Under the pieces are notes generated by a model. The model ran no database searches and was not told where the DNA came from. It saw nothing but the letters and a program-made list of their open reading frames with translations. Shown here piece after piece: positions 46,208 through 57,503 of a stretch of DNA of 64,000 nt. Position 1 is the first letter of the stretch. Each line of letters begins with the position of its first letter. Source of the stretch: Flavobacteriales bacterium. Lineage in GTDB: Bacteria; Bacteroidota; Bacteroidia; Flavobacteriales_F; PHOS-HE28. The stretch lies in NCBI GenBank assembly GCA_016710965.1, contig JADJTW010000033.1:1-64000 (forward strand), given 5' to 3'. The position numbers were made by a program, and so were the translations under genes.

Positions 46208-48074
46208 ACGTGCCCACGACTGCTTCGAGCCGCCCCCGTCCAATCCCCACCACATCCGGTCTGGTGAAGCTGAAGCCAGGAGCCTTCAACGTGAAATCGA
46301 GGAAGGAGCCTACCTCGAACACATTGCGGCCCGCATCGGGCATGTAGGGGAAGAAGCTGAGCGACACTTCAAAAGTGCTCACCAGAAGGTTCTCGTTGCG
46401 CACCAGCACCCCGAGCGCGAAGGCCTGATAGACGCGGCCGCTGAAGAGGGGATCGGATTCTGTGCCGATAGTGCCCATGCCCCACACGAGCACGGGCGCG
46501 AAGCGGAAACCGAGCAGGCTATAGGGAGCGTATCCCACCGTCTCGAACGAAAGCAGCTCCTTGTGGGTGCCGCTCACCGACGGACTGCTGAAGCCGTAGA
46601 GCTGGTTGCCGTTGATGTCCAAACGTTCGTAGGGTGCCTTGCCGAAGCCCGCGACGACATTGCCCCGGACGAATTGCCGCAGGTGCCAGCGCTTGATCGG
46701 CACCAGATCGCTGAAATAGAAGAAGCCGGTGCGCAACGTGGCGTCCACGCCCGCGCTGTTGCGCCAGTAGGTGCCATAGCCCGCGAAGAGGCTCACGTAG
46801 CCCACCTTCTCGAAGTGCCGTCCGCGAGAGCTCTCGACGCTGGTATACACCTGGCTGCGCAGGCCTTCCACATTCCGGAAACCAGCGGTGGCTTTGAGCA
46901 GGAAGCCCTCGGGCACATCCTCCACGATCCCGAAACGGAAGAGGTAGCGCTCCTTATAGTACTGCCGCACGCTGAAGCCCGCACCCAGCAGCGATAGCGA
47001 TCGTTCGCTATTGATCCTCAGGCTGTCTTCGGTGAAGGATGGCCTCAACGGATATCGTGTCTCCGAATGGCGCACGGCGAGGACGATGTTGCTCAGTCGC
47101 CCCGGATCGGTGCCATCGTTGGCAAGGGCGAAGCTGCGTCCAGCCCACGAGTCCAGGTCCACCACGTTCAAGCGCTGTGTTCCCGTGCCTTCGCCGGTGG
47201 AATCGAGCAACGGTGTGGCGATCCATGTCTTTCCGCCGCTGAGCCCTCCTGCCCAACGCGTGAGGGGCGAGAAGAAGGCACGGTCGAAGCTGAGGCCTAG
47301 ATGGTCCACTGTGCTGCTGGTGCTGTAGTCGAGCATCGAGGCGATGTATGTGCCTTCGATGTTGTACAGCGAATGCTTCCCGCTGAGCTCGGGCTGCTCG
47401 AGCTCGGGGCTGTAGGTCACGGACTGTTGCAGTTGCTGTCCGAGCCCGAGCAGGTTTCGCTCGCGGATCGTGGCGCTCGCCGAATTGAAGCTGCCCTCGG
47501 CTGAAACGTCGATGCTCCACTTGTACTGCACCACCACGATCACATCCACGCTGTCTCGGCTGGTGCCGGAGGGCACCACCGCAATGCGCGCATCGTTGAC
47601 AATAGGACTGGCTCGCAATAAGCGCTCGGACTCCGCGATCCGCACTGGGTCCAGGGTATCCAGCCGGGCTACCAGCAGAAGATCCTTCACCACGTATTCG
47701 CGTGTTCGGCGGTGCAATCGATTGCCACCGCGTTGCAACCAGGAGACCGGCGCGCGCGTGGTGTCATCGACGGAGTAACCGAAGGGGTCCCTGACAGTGA
47801 CCTGCACGCTGCGGACGATCCTGCCCGAGTAGCGATCGGCGGGGTTCACGCGGCGAGGGGGTGTCTTGGGCGCCGGAGGTTTCTTGCCGTATTCGGGTGC
47901 AACGAAGATGCCTTCGTAGATCCAGCGTGTCACCTTGCGCTTCTGCGAATAGTCATGGATCCTTTGGTAGAGCTCCGAACTGTCTACCTGGGCGTCCACC
48001 TGAACCTGCGCGAACACCAGGAACAAGCCGAACCAGCAACGCGAAGCCCGGCTGCGGCTGTGGAAGCGGTCCAT
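46110..48074 (-). CDS. Outer-membrane beta-barrel protein with POTRA-like N-terminus
   Basis: 654 residues from ATG 48074 (48116 possible). The signal peptide (CWFGLFLVFAQVQVDAQ) is followed by POTRA-like pieces (about 70-190: IVRSVQVTVRDPFG and RIAESERLLRASPIVNDARI match the Omp85 style). Many amphipathic strands follow (about 200-620). It is probably a BamA/TamA-like or two-partner-type barrel. The last 32 residues (VPPTTPTPSSPPPHSPTSPR and on) are encoded antisense to kmo, are Pro/Ser-rich and lack a barrel-closing aromatic, so the real C-terminus may be shorter. Confidence 0.75.
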   Translation of the reverse strand: MDRFHSRSRASRCWFGLFLVFAQVQVDAQVDSSELYQRIHDYSQKRKVTRWIYEGIFVAPEYGKKPPAPKTPPRRVNPADRYSGRIVRSVQVTVRDPFGYSVDDTTRAPVSWLQRGGNRLHRRTREYVVKDLLLVARLDTLDPVRIAESERLLRASPIVNDARIAVVPSGTSRDSVDVIVVVQYKWSIDVSAEGSFNSASATIRERNLLGLGQQLQQSVTYSPELEQPELSGKHSLYNIEGTYIASMLDYSTSSTVDHLGLSFDRAFFSPLTRWAGGLSGGKTWIATPLLDSTGEGTGTQRLNVVDLDSWAGRSFALANDGTDPGRLSNIVLAVRHSETRYPLRPSFTEDSLRINSERSLSLLGAGFSVRQYYKERYLFRFGIVEDVPEGFLLKATAGFRNVEGLRSQVYTSVESSRGRHFEKVGYVSLFAGYGTYWRNSAGVDATLRTGFFYFSDLVPIKRWHLRQFVRGNVVAGFGKAPYERLDINGNQLYGFSSPSVSGTHKELLSFETVGYAPYSLLGFRFAPVLVWGMGTIGTESDPLFSGRVYQAFALGVLVRNENLLVSTFEVSLSFFPYMPDAGRNVFEVGSFLDFTLKAPGFSFTRPDVVGIGRGRLEAVVGTSTQVPPTTPTPSSPPPHSPTSPRSPAWRAPAP

Positions 48075-48263
48075 TGATGAGGGTCTCCTATTGGAACGGA
48101 ATAGCCATGTCTTCAAGGCTCCCCAGGGCCTGGGGGCGGTCGGCTGAAGGTACGTGGTCCTTGCCCGATGATCATGATGAACGATGGCCTATCGACAGGT
48201 GTGGGTTGACACTTTCGCCGCGCAACGAGCGTTCCATCCAAGGTGCTAACGCCACCTTTCGCC

Positions 48264-49103
48264 ATGCGCGTGCTTTCCATCCTCCTGCTGTTGTCCATTG
48301 TGCTTGGCGAGGCGCAGGCCCAGCGACTCTTCGAACGCAAGCGCCCCGACCTGATCCCGCTCGATGGCTCTGCCAAGCGCATCGGTTGGTTCATTGGACC
48401 GGGCATCACCTGGACCCATACCCGAACCAAGAACGAGGAAGAGGAGGTTTTCCGCAGCGCGGACACCTCGTACACCGCTATGTACGATCCTTCGGGTCGC
48501 ATCGGCCTTTACCTCGAAGGCGGCCTCACCTGGTTCACACGCGATCCGGTCATCGTGGACTACTTCGATCTCGGTTTGGCATACAAGAACCTGAGGGGCA
48601 AGGAATCGATGGAAGGCACCCTGTTGCGAGGCGATTCTTCAGCCACGCTGCTCGGCGAAGGCACCTTCGCAGAGCGTTTCCTCACGCTCAGTGCGAATGC
48701 CAACAAGTTCATCCAGACCGGCGACTACCAATTCGTTCAGCTGAGCTTGGGCGCCAACGCGGACTATCGCATCGGCAGCAGTTACGAGCACACTGCGGAT
48801 CCTGTCCTGAACGGCCATGCCTTCCCTCCCGACCTCATGGCCCAACTGCACTTCAAGGTCGGCTACGGCTTCAAGCTGCGCAGCAAGTTGCTCCTGATCC
48901 CCGCGTTGGAAACGCCGGTCTTCAGTTTCGTCCCGGAGGATGAAGGACTCGGGCAGTTACAATGGTTCAGCAGCCGCTACCGTCCGATCATCCTATCGGT
49001 GCGCTTCCTCTTCCTGCGCGCGCGCAACGGCTTCGATTGCCCACCGCCCATCAAGCACAAGGGCGATATCAAGATCTACAAGCAGGACGGGTACCACCCG
49101 TAG
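48264..49103 (+). CDS. Probable outer-membrane protein, unknown function
   Basis: 279 residues: a clear signal peptide (LSILLLLSIVLGEAQAQ) then alternating beta strands with aromatic residues (about 40-260), consistent with a small porin-like barrel. The C-terminal segment FDCPPPIKHKGDIKIYKQDG is polar. No family was recognised. It is divergent from the barrel gene at 46110-48074 across a 189-bp gap and convergent with the MBL hydrolase. Confidence 0.7.
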   Translation: MRVLSILLLLSIVLGEAQAQRLFERKRPDLIPLDGSAKRIGWFIGPGITWTHTRTKNEEEEVFRSADTSYTAMYDPSGRIGLYLEGGLTWFTRDPVIVDYFDLGLAYKNLRGKESMEGTLLRGDSSATLLGEGTFAERFLTLSANANKFIQTGDYQFVQLSLGANADYRIGSSYEHTADPVLNGHAFPPDLMAQLHFKVGYGFKLRSKLLLIPALETPVFSFVPEDEGLGQLQWFSSRYRPIILSVRFLFLRARNGFDCPPPIKHKGDIKIYKQDGYHP

Positions 49104-49106
49104 TCA

Positions 49107-49751
49107 TCAGCCCCGATCGCGCAAGAACGGATTGGAACGTCGCTCCCGGCCGATGGTGGTCTCTGGACCATGCCCGGAGTAGACCGTAACATCATCGCCG
49201 AGCGGGAAAAGCTGCTCACTGATGCTGCGCAAGAGCGTTTCGGTATCACCGCCCGGCAGGTCAGTGCGGCCGATGCTATCGCGGAAGAGCGTATCGCCGG
49301 CAATGACGAATCGTTGGCCTTCGCTGAAGAGCGCGATGTGGCCGGGGGCATGGCCTGGGACGAAGAGCACTTGGATCGCATCATCGCCAAGGGCAATGGT
49401 GCTTCCTTCTTCGATGAAACGCTCTGGCTCCGGGGAAGGCTCGCACGGCACACCGTACATCTGGCCCTGTCGCGGAGCGGCCCTCAACAGCGCAAGATCA
49501 GCGCGGTGCAACTGGGGCAGCAGGCCGAGGGCCTTGTGGGCCCATGCGCAACCGAAGACATGATCGATGTGGGCGTGGGTGAGCACAAGACGCACGGGGG
49601 CAATGCCGTTATCGCGGAACCAGGCCTCCAACTCACGTTCCTCGGCAGTGCTCCAGCAGCCGGGGTCGATGAGGATGCCCTGCTCCCCATTGTGGACCAC
49701 ATAGGTGTTCTCCTGGAACGGATTGAAGGTGAATGAAGCGACCTTGAGCAT
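49107..49751 (-). CDS. MBL-fold metallo-hydrolase (glyoxalase II-like)
   Basis: 214 residues with the binuclear zinc site LTHAHIDHVFG (HxHxDH), VPGHAPGHIALF, AGDTLFRDSIGRTDLPGGD and YSGHGPETTIGRE. The glyoxalase II/persulfide-dioxygenase-like core is present without extra domains, so the substrate is open. ATG 49751 is chosen because MLKVASFTFNPFQENTYV is the usual beginning. Confidence 0.92.
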   Translation of the reverse strand: MLKVASFTFNPFQENTYVVHNGEQGILIDPGCWSTAEERELEAWFRDNGIAPVRLVLTHAHIDHVFGCAWAHKALGLLPQLHRADLALLRAAPRQGQMYGVPCEPSPEPERFIEEGSTIALGDDAIQVLFVPGHAPGHIALFSEGQRFVIAGDTLFRDSIGRTDLPGGDTETLLRSISEQLFPLGDDVTVYSGHGPETTIGRERRSNPFLRDRG

Positions 49752-49842
49752 GATCGACTTTGCCGGAACTTCGCGCCGCGAACCCACTCCGTTCCTCAAC
49801 CGAGGCTCCGGCAAGGGTGCGCAAAGTAGCTACCTTCATCGC

Positions 49843-52800
49843 GTGCCTTCCCGTTCCAGGCTCCTGCTCCCCGCTCTGTTGTTGATCGCCGCGCCTGCGA
49901 CGGGGCAATTCTATTCCGGCTCGCAGCAGGAGTACGGCAAGAACAGGGTGCAGTACCAGGATTTCCTGTGGCAGCAATACCGCTTCCAGGACATGGAGGT
50001 CTTCTTCTACAAGGAAGGCCGTGACATGGCGCGTTACACGGCCCAGGCTGCACAACACCACTTGAAGGAACTGGAGAAGGAGATGGACTTCACGCTCGAT
50101 GAGCGCCTCCAGTTCATCGTCTACAATTCGCTCACCGACTTCCGCCAGAGCAACATCGGGCTCGAAGGAATGACCGGCCAGAACAACATCGGCGGCCTCA
50201 CGCGCATTGTGGGCACCAAGATCTTCGTGTACTACGAGGGCGACCACACCTTGCTGGACCAGCAGATCCGATCGGGCATCGCGCATGTGATCATCGATCA
50301 GATGATGTTCGGAGGCAATTGGCGCGAGATGATCCGCAGCGCCACCTTCATGAGCCTGCCGCCCTGGTACACCGAGGGCATCATCAGCTATCATAGTCGC
50401 CCCTGGGATGCAACGCTGAACAATCGCGTGCGCGACGGTGTGCTCAGCGGGCGCTTCGACAAGTTCAACAGGCTCGAAGGCGACGATGCCCGCAATGCGG
50501 GCCACATGATCTGGAAGTACGTGGCCGATGTGTACGGTCCGGCCGTGATCCCCAATATCCTGTACATGACCCGGGTGAGCCGCAATGCCGAAAGCGGATT
50601 CCTGTTCGTGCTGGGCGTTTCGCTGAAGACCCTATCGCAGGAATGCCTGGCGTACTACAAGGGCCGCTTCTCAGAAGAAGATCGCTTCAGGCAGGACGTG
50701 GTCATGGACCCATTGCCGATACGCACGAGAAGAGCACGATCCTACGCACAGTTCAAGCAGAGCCCCGATGGCCGCTACCTGGCATGGACCAGCAACGAAT
50801 TGGGCCAGTACAAAGTATGGGTGATGGAGATGGAGACCGGCAAGGTGCGTCGTATCGTGAAAGGCGAGAAGAAGCTGGACCGCATCATCGACCGCACCTA
50901 CCCCGTGATCGCCTGGCACCCTTCAGGAAAGGCGCTCAGCTATGCACTGGAGCGCAAGGGCAACCTCTTCCTGCGCACCTGGACGGTGGATGACAACAAG
51001 ACCGTGGAGAAACCGGTGCTCATGCTGGAGAAGATCCTCAGCATGGCCTACAGTGCCGACGGACGCAACATCATCTTCAGCGCCGTGCGCGATGGCCGAA
51101 CCGATCTGTACCTCTACTATGTGGTGGGAAACCGGCAGGAGCAACTGACCGATGACCAGTACGACGACCTCGATCCGCACTTCACCGACGGCGACAGCAG
51201 GATCATCTTCAGCAGCGACCGCACCGACGATACACTGCGCCTGTTCAAGGACGTGGCGCTCGTGAACGGCTACAAGGACATCTTCCTGCTCGATCTGGAA
51301 GGACGCGGGCGCACGCTTACCCGACTGACCAATACAGCGGGCGTGAATGAAACGCAGCCTTACCAGTTCGACAGCGCCAGCTACACCTTCCTCAGCGATC
51401 TCGACGGCATACACAATCGCTATCGCGTGCGCTATGACAGCACGGTGAGTCGCATCGATACCACGGTCCACTACCGCTACTTCACGGTGCAGGACCGGTT
51501 GAGCGACCTGCGACGCTCGGTACTGGAGCAGGACGTGGTGGCGGCGCGCGGCCGATATACCATGCTGCAATTGCGCGACGGCCGTTATTGGTTCTATGGC
51601 GGACGGACCATCGATGGACGCACGGCGCTGAGCGGTTCCGGTGAATCCCAAGGACCCGATACGCTGGACGCCGCCAATGCCACCTCCTTGAGCGATGACA
51701 TGAGCCCGGTGGTGAAGGTGGAGCCTCAAGTGCCACGCGCCGTCGGACAGGGCGCGGTGGACATCCGCAATTACACCTTCAGCGATGAAGCACCCGGCGC
51801 ACCGCCGCAAGCAAAGCCGGGGACAGGAGGAGCGGCCATCGTTGTCCAGTCGGCCAGCGATACGGTCGCCACGCAGCCGTTCACCTACCCCGAACAGCGC
51901 AATTACAACCTCAACTTCACAGTGGACCAGGTGATCACGCAGGTCGACAACAGTTACAGCAACCAGTTCTATCAGCCCTTCACCGGACAAGCGGGATTGA
52001 ACCCCGGCCTCAGCGGGCTCACCCGCATGGGGATCAGCGACCTCTTCGAAGACCACCGCATCATCGGCGGCTTCCGCCTTGCGCTTGACCTTAACAACAA
52101 CGACTACCTGCTGCAGTACGAGAACCTCAAGCACCGGCTGGACAAGCGCATCGCCTTCCAGCGCCAGTCCTACCAGGGTATCAGCAACACAGGCGTGGTG
52201 AAGGTGAGCACGCACAATGTGCGCTATCAGGTCAGCTGGCCCTTCAGCGAATTGGCCAGCCTGCGCGGATCGGTGGTGTACCGCAACGACCGCTATGTGC
52301 AGCAGAGCATCGACCCGCTGAGCCTGGTGGTGCCCAACTACAATGACCACATGGCCGGTGCCAAGCTGGAATACATCTACGACAGCTCCATGCCGCGCGG
52401 CCTCAATCTGTGGACCGGATGGAAGCTGAAGTTCTTCGGCGAATACTACAAGCAACCCACCAAGGATGGCGACATGCAGGTGGTAGGCATGGACCTGCGC
52501 CATTCATTGAAAGTGCATCGCGACCTCATCTGGGTGAATCGGATCGCTGGCAGCAGTTCGCTCGGCAGCCGCAAGATCATCCACTTCCTCGGCGGCGTGG
52601 ATAACTGGCTCTTCGCCAAGTTCGATGAGAGCATCCCCATCGATTACAGCCAGAACTATTACTACCAGACCATGAGCGTGCCCATGCGCGGCTTCTTCTA
52701 CAACGCGCGCAATGGCACCAGCTTCGGGATCTTCAACAGTGAATTGCGCGTGCCCATCATCCGCTATCTCGTGAACCGCCCCATACGGTCCGACCTCTTC

Positions 52801-53076
52801 AACCACTTGCAGATCGCAGCCTTCGGCGATGTGGGCGCGGCGTGGACAGGCTCCGATCCCTACTCGCAGGACAATACCTTCAATCGGATCGTCATCAGCC
52901 GCAACCCGCTCACCATCACGCTCAACAGCCAGCGCGAGCCCATCGTGTACAGCTACGGCTTCGGCCTGCGCTCACGCTTGCTCGGCTACTTCGTGCGCGC
53001 CGATTGGGCCTGGGGCGTTGACGATGGCGTGACGCTCCCCCGCGTGTTCCACTTCTCGCTCAGCCTCGATATCTGA
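49843..53076 (+). CDS. Large exported protein: peptidase-MA-like domain, beta-propeller, outer-membrane barrel
   Basis: 1077 residues from GTG 49843. Signal peptide (LLLPALLLIAAPATGQ), then an N-terminal domain (about 25-290) resembling the Peptidase MA fold. YEGDHTLLDQQIRSGIAHVI and LPPWYTEGIISYHSRPWD match that family's layout, but the catalytic HExxH is altered (IAHVIIDQMMF). A WD40-like/TolB-type propeller follows (about 300-560, repeated YLAWTSNELGQYKVWVM type motifs), then a linker, and a barrel of the Omp85/TamA type (about 690-1077, ending RVFHFSLSLDI). The protein is probably surface or outer-membrane located. Its role is unknown. It is followed by TauE and M20 genes in an overlapping run. 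Confidence 0.8.
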   Translation: MPSRSRLLLPALLLIAAPATGQFYSGSQQEYGKNRVQYQDFLWQQYRFQDMEVFFYKEGRDMARYTAQAAQHHLKELEKEMDFTLDERLQFIVYNSLTDFRQSNIGLEGMTGQNNIGGLTRIVGTKIFVYYEGDHTLLDQQIRSGIAHVIIDQMMFGGNWREMIRSATFMSLPPWYTEGIISYHSRPWDATLNNRVRDGVLSGRFDKFNRLEGDDARNAGHMIWKYVADVYGPAVIPNILYMTRVSRNAESGFLFVLGVSLKTLSQECLAYYKGRFSEEDRFRQDVVMDPLPIRTRRARSYAQFKQSPDGRYLAWTSNELGQYKVWVMEMETGKVRRIVKGEKKLDRIIDRTYPVIAWHPSGKALSYALERKGNLFLRTWTVDDNKTVEKPVLMLEKILSMAYSADGRNIIFSAVRDGRTDLYLYYVVGNRQEQLTDDQYDDLDPHFTDGDSRIIFSSDRTDDTLRLFKDVALVNGYKDIFLLDLEGRGRTLTRLTNTAGVNETQPYQFDSASYTFLSDLDGIHNRYRVRYDSTVSRIDTTVHYRYFTVQDRLSDLRRSVLEQDVVAARGRYTMLQLRDGRYWFYGGRTIDGRTALSGSGESQGPDTLDAANATSLSDDMSPVVKVEPQVPRAVGQGAVDIRNYTFSDEAPGAPPQAKPGTGGAAIVVQSASDTVATQPFTYPEQRNYNLNFTVDQVITQVDNSYSNQFYQPFTGQAGLNPGLSGLTRMGISDLFEDHRIIGGFRLALDLNNNDYLLQYENLKHRLDKRIAFQRQSYQGISNTGVVKVSTHNVRYQVSWPFSELASLRGSVVYRNDRYVQQSIDPLSLVVPNYNDHMAGAKLEYIYDSSMPRGLNLWTGWKLKFFGEYYKQPTKDGDMQVVGMDLRHSLKVHRDLIWVNRIAGSSSLGSRKIIHFLGGVDNWLFAKFDESIPIDYSQNYYYQTMSVPMRGFFYNARNGTSFGIFNSELRVPIIRYLVNRPIRSDLFNHLQIAAFGDVGAAWTGSDPYSQDNTFNRIVISRNPLTITLNSQREPIVYSYGFGLRSRLLGYFVRADWAWGVDDGVTLPRVFHFSLSLDI

Positions 53077-53453
53077 TGTTCGGCATGGACTTGCAGACCA
53101 TCGGCATGCTCGTGATCGTGGGCCTGCTCGCGGGCATCCTCAGCGGCTTCGTTGGCGTGGGCGGCGGCATCATCATGGTGCCCGCGCTCATCTGGTTGCT
53201 GCACTACAACCAACACCAGGCCCAAGGCACTAGTTTGGCGGTGCTCATGCTGCCGGTGGTCTTCCTGGCCGTTCGCAACTACTGGAAGGAAGGCATGATT
53301 GACTGGAAGGTGGTGGGCGTGATCGCCTTGGCCTTCATCGCTGGTGGTTACTTCGGAAGCAAGGGTGCCCTCGCACTTCCGGCCGATACGGTGAAGCGCG
53401 TCTTCGGCGTGGTCATGCTCTTCGTGGCCATCAAGCTCATCCTTGGCAAGTGA
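53076..53453 (+). CDS. TauE/SafE-family permease, half-size
   Basis: 125 residues with four membrane helices. It has the TauE/SafE repeat motif GFVGVGGGIIMVPALIWLL, about half the usual 250-residue length (one repeat instead of two), so it probably works as a dimer. The family exports sulfonates or sulfite-type anions; the substrate is unknown here. Its ATG overlaps the previous stop (TGATG) and the next gene starts on its stop. Confidence 0.85.
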   Translation: MFGMDLQTIGMLVIVGLLAGILSGFVGVGGGIIMVPALIWLLHYNQHQAQGTSLAVLMLPVVFLAVRNYWKEGMIDWKVVGVIALAFIAGGYFGSKGALALPADTVKRVFGVVMLFVAIKLILGK

Positions 53454-54682
53454 AGGACGCTTCGACTCCGCTCAGCGCAAGCATCAAGGAGGCCATCGGA
53501 ACGCTCCATGCCGAAATGGTGAAGTGGCGCCGCCACATGCATCGGCATCCGGAACTTTCGTTCCAGGAGCACAACACCGTCGCATTCGTTTCGGGATTAT
53601 TGAAACAGGAAGGCATTGAGGTGAGGGAGAACGTGGCTCGGCTCACGCCGGATGCGAAAGGCACCGGCCTCATCGCAGTGGTGCGTGGTGAAGCAACGAA
53701 GTCCGATCGCTGTTTCGCCCTGCGCGCTGACCTCGATGCACTGCCCATCACCGAAGTGGGCAAGCCGGACTACTGCTCTACCACCCCCGGCGCGATGCAT
53801 GCCTGTGGGCACGATGCACATACGGCCATGGTGCTCGGCGCTGGTATCGCGTTGCATCGGCTTCGGAAACAGTGGAGCGGCAACGTCATGCTTGTCTTTC
53901 AACCGGGCGAGGAGAAGGAACCTGGCGGTGCCTCACTGATCGTGAAGGAAGGTGTGCTGAACAACCCGAAGCCGTCCGGGATCCTCGGCCAGCATGTGAC
54001 GCCGGAGCTACCAGTGGGCAAGCTCGGTTTCCGGAGCGGTGCGTTCATGGCGGCTGCAGATGAGTTGTACATCACCGTGAAGGGCAGGGGAGGTCACGCC
54101 GCCCAACGGGACAAGCTGGTGGACCCGATCCTGATCGCCGCGCAGTTGGTGCCTCGGCTTTATGATGAAGCGAAGCGCGCCGTTCCGCAGGGCGAGCCGA
54201 TGGTGATCAGCTTCGGCAAGCTGATCGCGAACGGCGCCACCAACATCGTTCCCGACACGGTCGCCATCGAGGGGACCTTGCGCACCTTCAACGAAGGGCT
54301 GCGCTCCAAGCTGCATGAAGTACTGCCGCGCATCAGTAATGATGTAGCGCAAAGCCTTGGTGGCGATGTCGATTTCAAATTGGTGAATGGATCACCGGTG
54401 GTACACAACGAGCCGGAGCTTACCGCGCGCCTGCGTGCCGTGGCTGTTGATCTGGTCGGTGCGGAGAACGTGGTGGACATGGACATCCGCATGGGAGCGG
54501 AGGATTTCGCCTACTACACGCAGGTGATGCCGGGTTGTTTCTACCGGCTGGGCACGGGTAACACCTCAAAGCCCGGAACGCAGAGCAGCTTGCACCGCGC
54601 AGAGTTCGACATCGATGAGGATGCGCTGGCGATAGGGGCGGGGATGATGGCGGTGGGGGCACTATGCGAACTGCATGCCTGA
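53450..54682 (+). CDS. M20-family metallopeptidase (amidohydrolase)
   Basis: 410 residues starting with GTG overlapping the TauE stop. It is an N-acyl-amino-acid amidohydrolase-like enzyme. It has RRHMHRHPELSFQEHN near residue 27, the metal ligands in MHACGHDAHTAMVLGAG (about residue 115) and FQPGEEKEPGGAS, and the dimerisation-domain motif VKGRGGHAAQ. The C-terminal MDIRMGAEDFAYYTQVMPG supplies the last metal ligand. Its substrate is an acyl- or peptidyl-amino acid that cannot be specified. Confidence 0.93.
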   Translation: MKDASTPLSASIKEAIGTLHAEMVKWRRHMHRHPELSFQEHNTVAFVSGLLKQEGIEVRENVARLTPDAKGTGLIAVVRGEATKSDRCFALRADLDALPITEVGKPDYCSTTPGAMHACGHDAHTAMVLGAGIALHRLRKQWSGNVMLVFQPGEEKEPGGASLIVKEGVLNNPKPSGILGQHVTPELPVGKLGFRSGAFMAAADELYITVKGRGGHAAQRDKLVDPILIAAQLVPRLYDEAKRAVPQGEPMVISFGKLIANGATNIVPDTVAIEGTLRTFNEGLRSKLHEVLPRISNDVAQSLGGDVDFKLVNGSPVVHNEPELTARLRAVAVDLVGAENVVDMDIRMGAEDFAYYTQVMPGCFYRLGTGNTSKPGTQSSLHRAEFDIDEDALAIGAGMMAVGALCELHA

Positions 54683-54690
54683 TATCTGCT

Positions 54691-55026
54691 TCAGCCTATG
54701 ATGATGTCGTCGATGGCGACGACCGGCCTTCCGTTTCGTTCCTGAACAGTTAGCTCAACGGTATGCGGTGTTCGTCCGCGTGCGGTCCACAGCTCCAAAG
54801 ACACTTCGAAGGCTCCCGGCTGATTGCGCACCGCTCGCGGACGCAGATCGCGCCAGACATTCTCCGGCGGCATGGCGAGCGGGCTGCCGATATCGTCGAT
54901 CGCGCCTCCGATGTCATCGGCGTTCAAGCCCATGCCGCCTGATGCTTCTTCCAATTCATTGAAGCGCCGTTCCACGAGCAGCTTCATCGCGTACTTGAGG
55001 ACCAGGCCGAGTTCGTCAGGGCTCAT
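54691..55026 (-). CDS. Small protein of unknown function (DUF7668-like)
   Basis: 111 residues starting ATG 55026 (MSPDELGLVLKYAMKLLVER). The N-terminal helical half is followed by strands (FEVSLELWTARGRTPHTVEL and RPVVAIDDIIIG). The pattern resembles DUF7668 proteins, which have no assigned role; this is a low-confidence match. It is convergent with the M20 gene. A nine-G tract lies just upstream of the start (55034-55042). Confidence 0.6.
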   Translation of the reverse strand: MSPDELGLVLKYAMKLLVERRFNELEEASGGMGLNADDIGGAIDDIGSPLAMPPENVWRDLRPRAVRNQPGAFEVSLELWTARGRTPHTVELTVQERNGRPVVAIDDIIIG

Positions 55027-55114
55027 CGGTACAGGGGGGGGGCATAGCAGATGCTGGGTAACCGCCATGAATGCAGCGCGAGGGCAACTGGCAACTGCTC
55101 ATCGCCGACTGCGC

Positions 55115-57301
<2,187 letters not shown>

Positions 57302-57461
57302 AACTGGTAAGTGGGCTGGAGCTTGCCCGTTGAATGCTTAAATGTATGGTGCGTGCCTGGATCGGACACCATGCCCTCGCCAACCTTCGTTAACAAGTCG
57401 AACCGACGACGGCAGTGGATAAACCCAGAGCGCCCGTCATTGCTGGGGAGGGCGCCCATCT

Positions 57462-57469
57462 ATCTTTGG
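57462..57469 (+). promoter_or_regulatory. -7 promoter element for tatC operon, with -33 TTG
   Basis: TATCTTTG is a perfect TAnnTTTG match. A TTG at 57441-57443 lies 18 bases upstream, as expected for the -33 element. The likely tatC start is at 57504 or 57525. Confidence 0.78.
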
Positions 57470-57503
57470 CCGGCCCTCATTTGAGGGCGGCGATCCACTT
57501 CCC

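Noticed and set aside
55034..55042. Nine-G tract upstream of the DUF7668-like start as a phase-variation site
   Set aside because: It lies outside the coding region and no promoter spacing effect can be shown; noted only in the gene entry.
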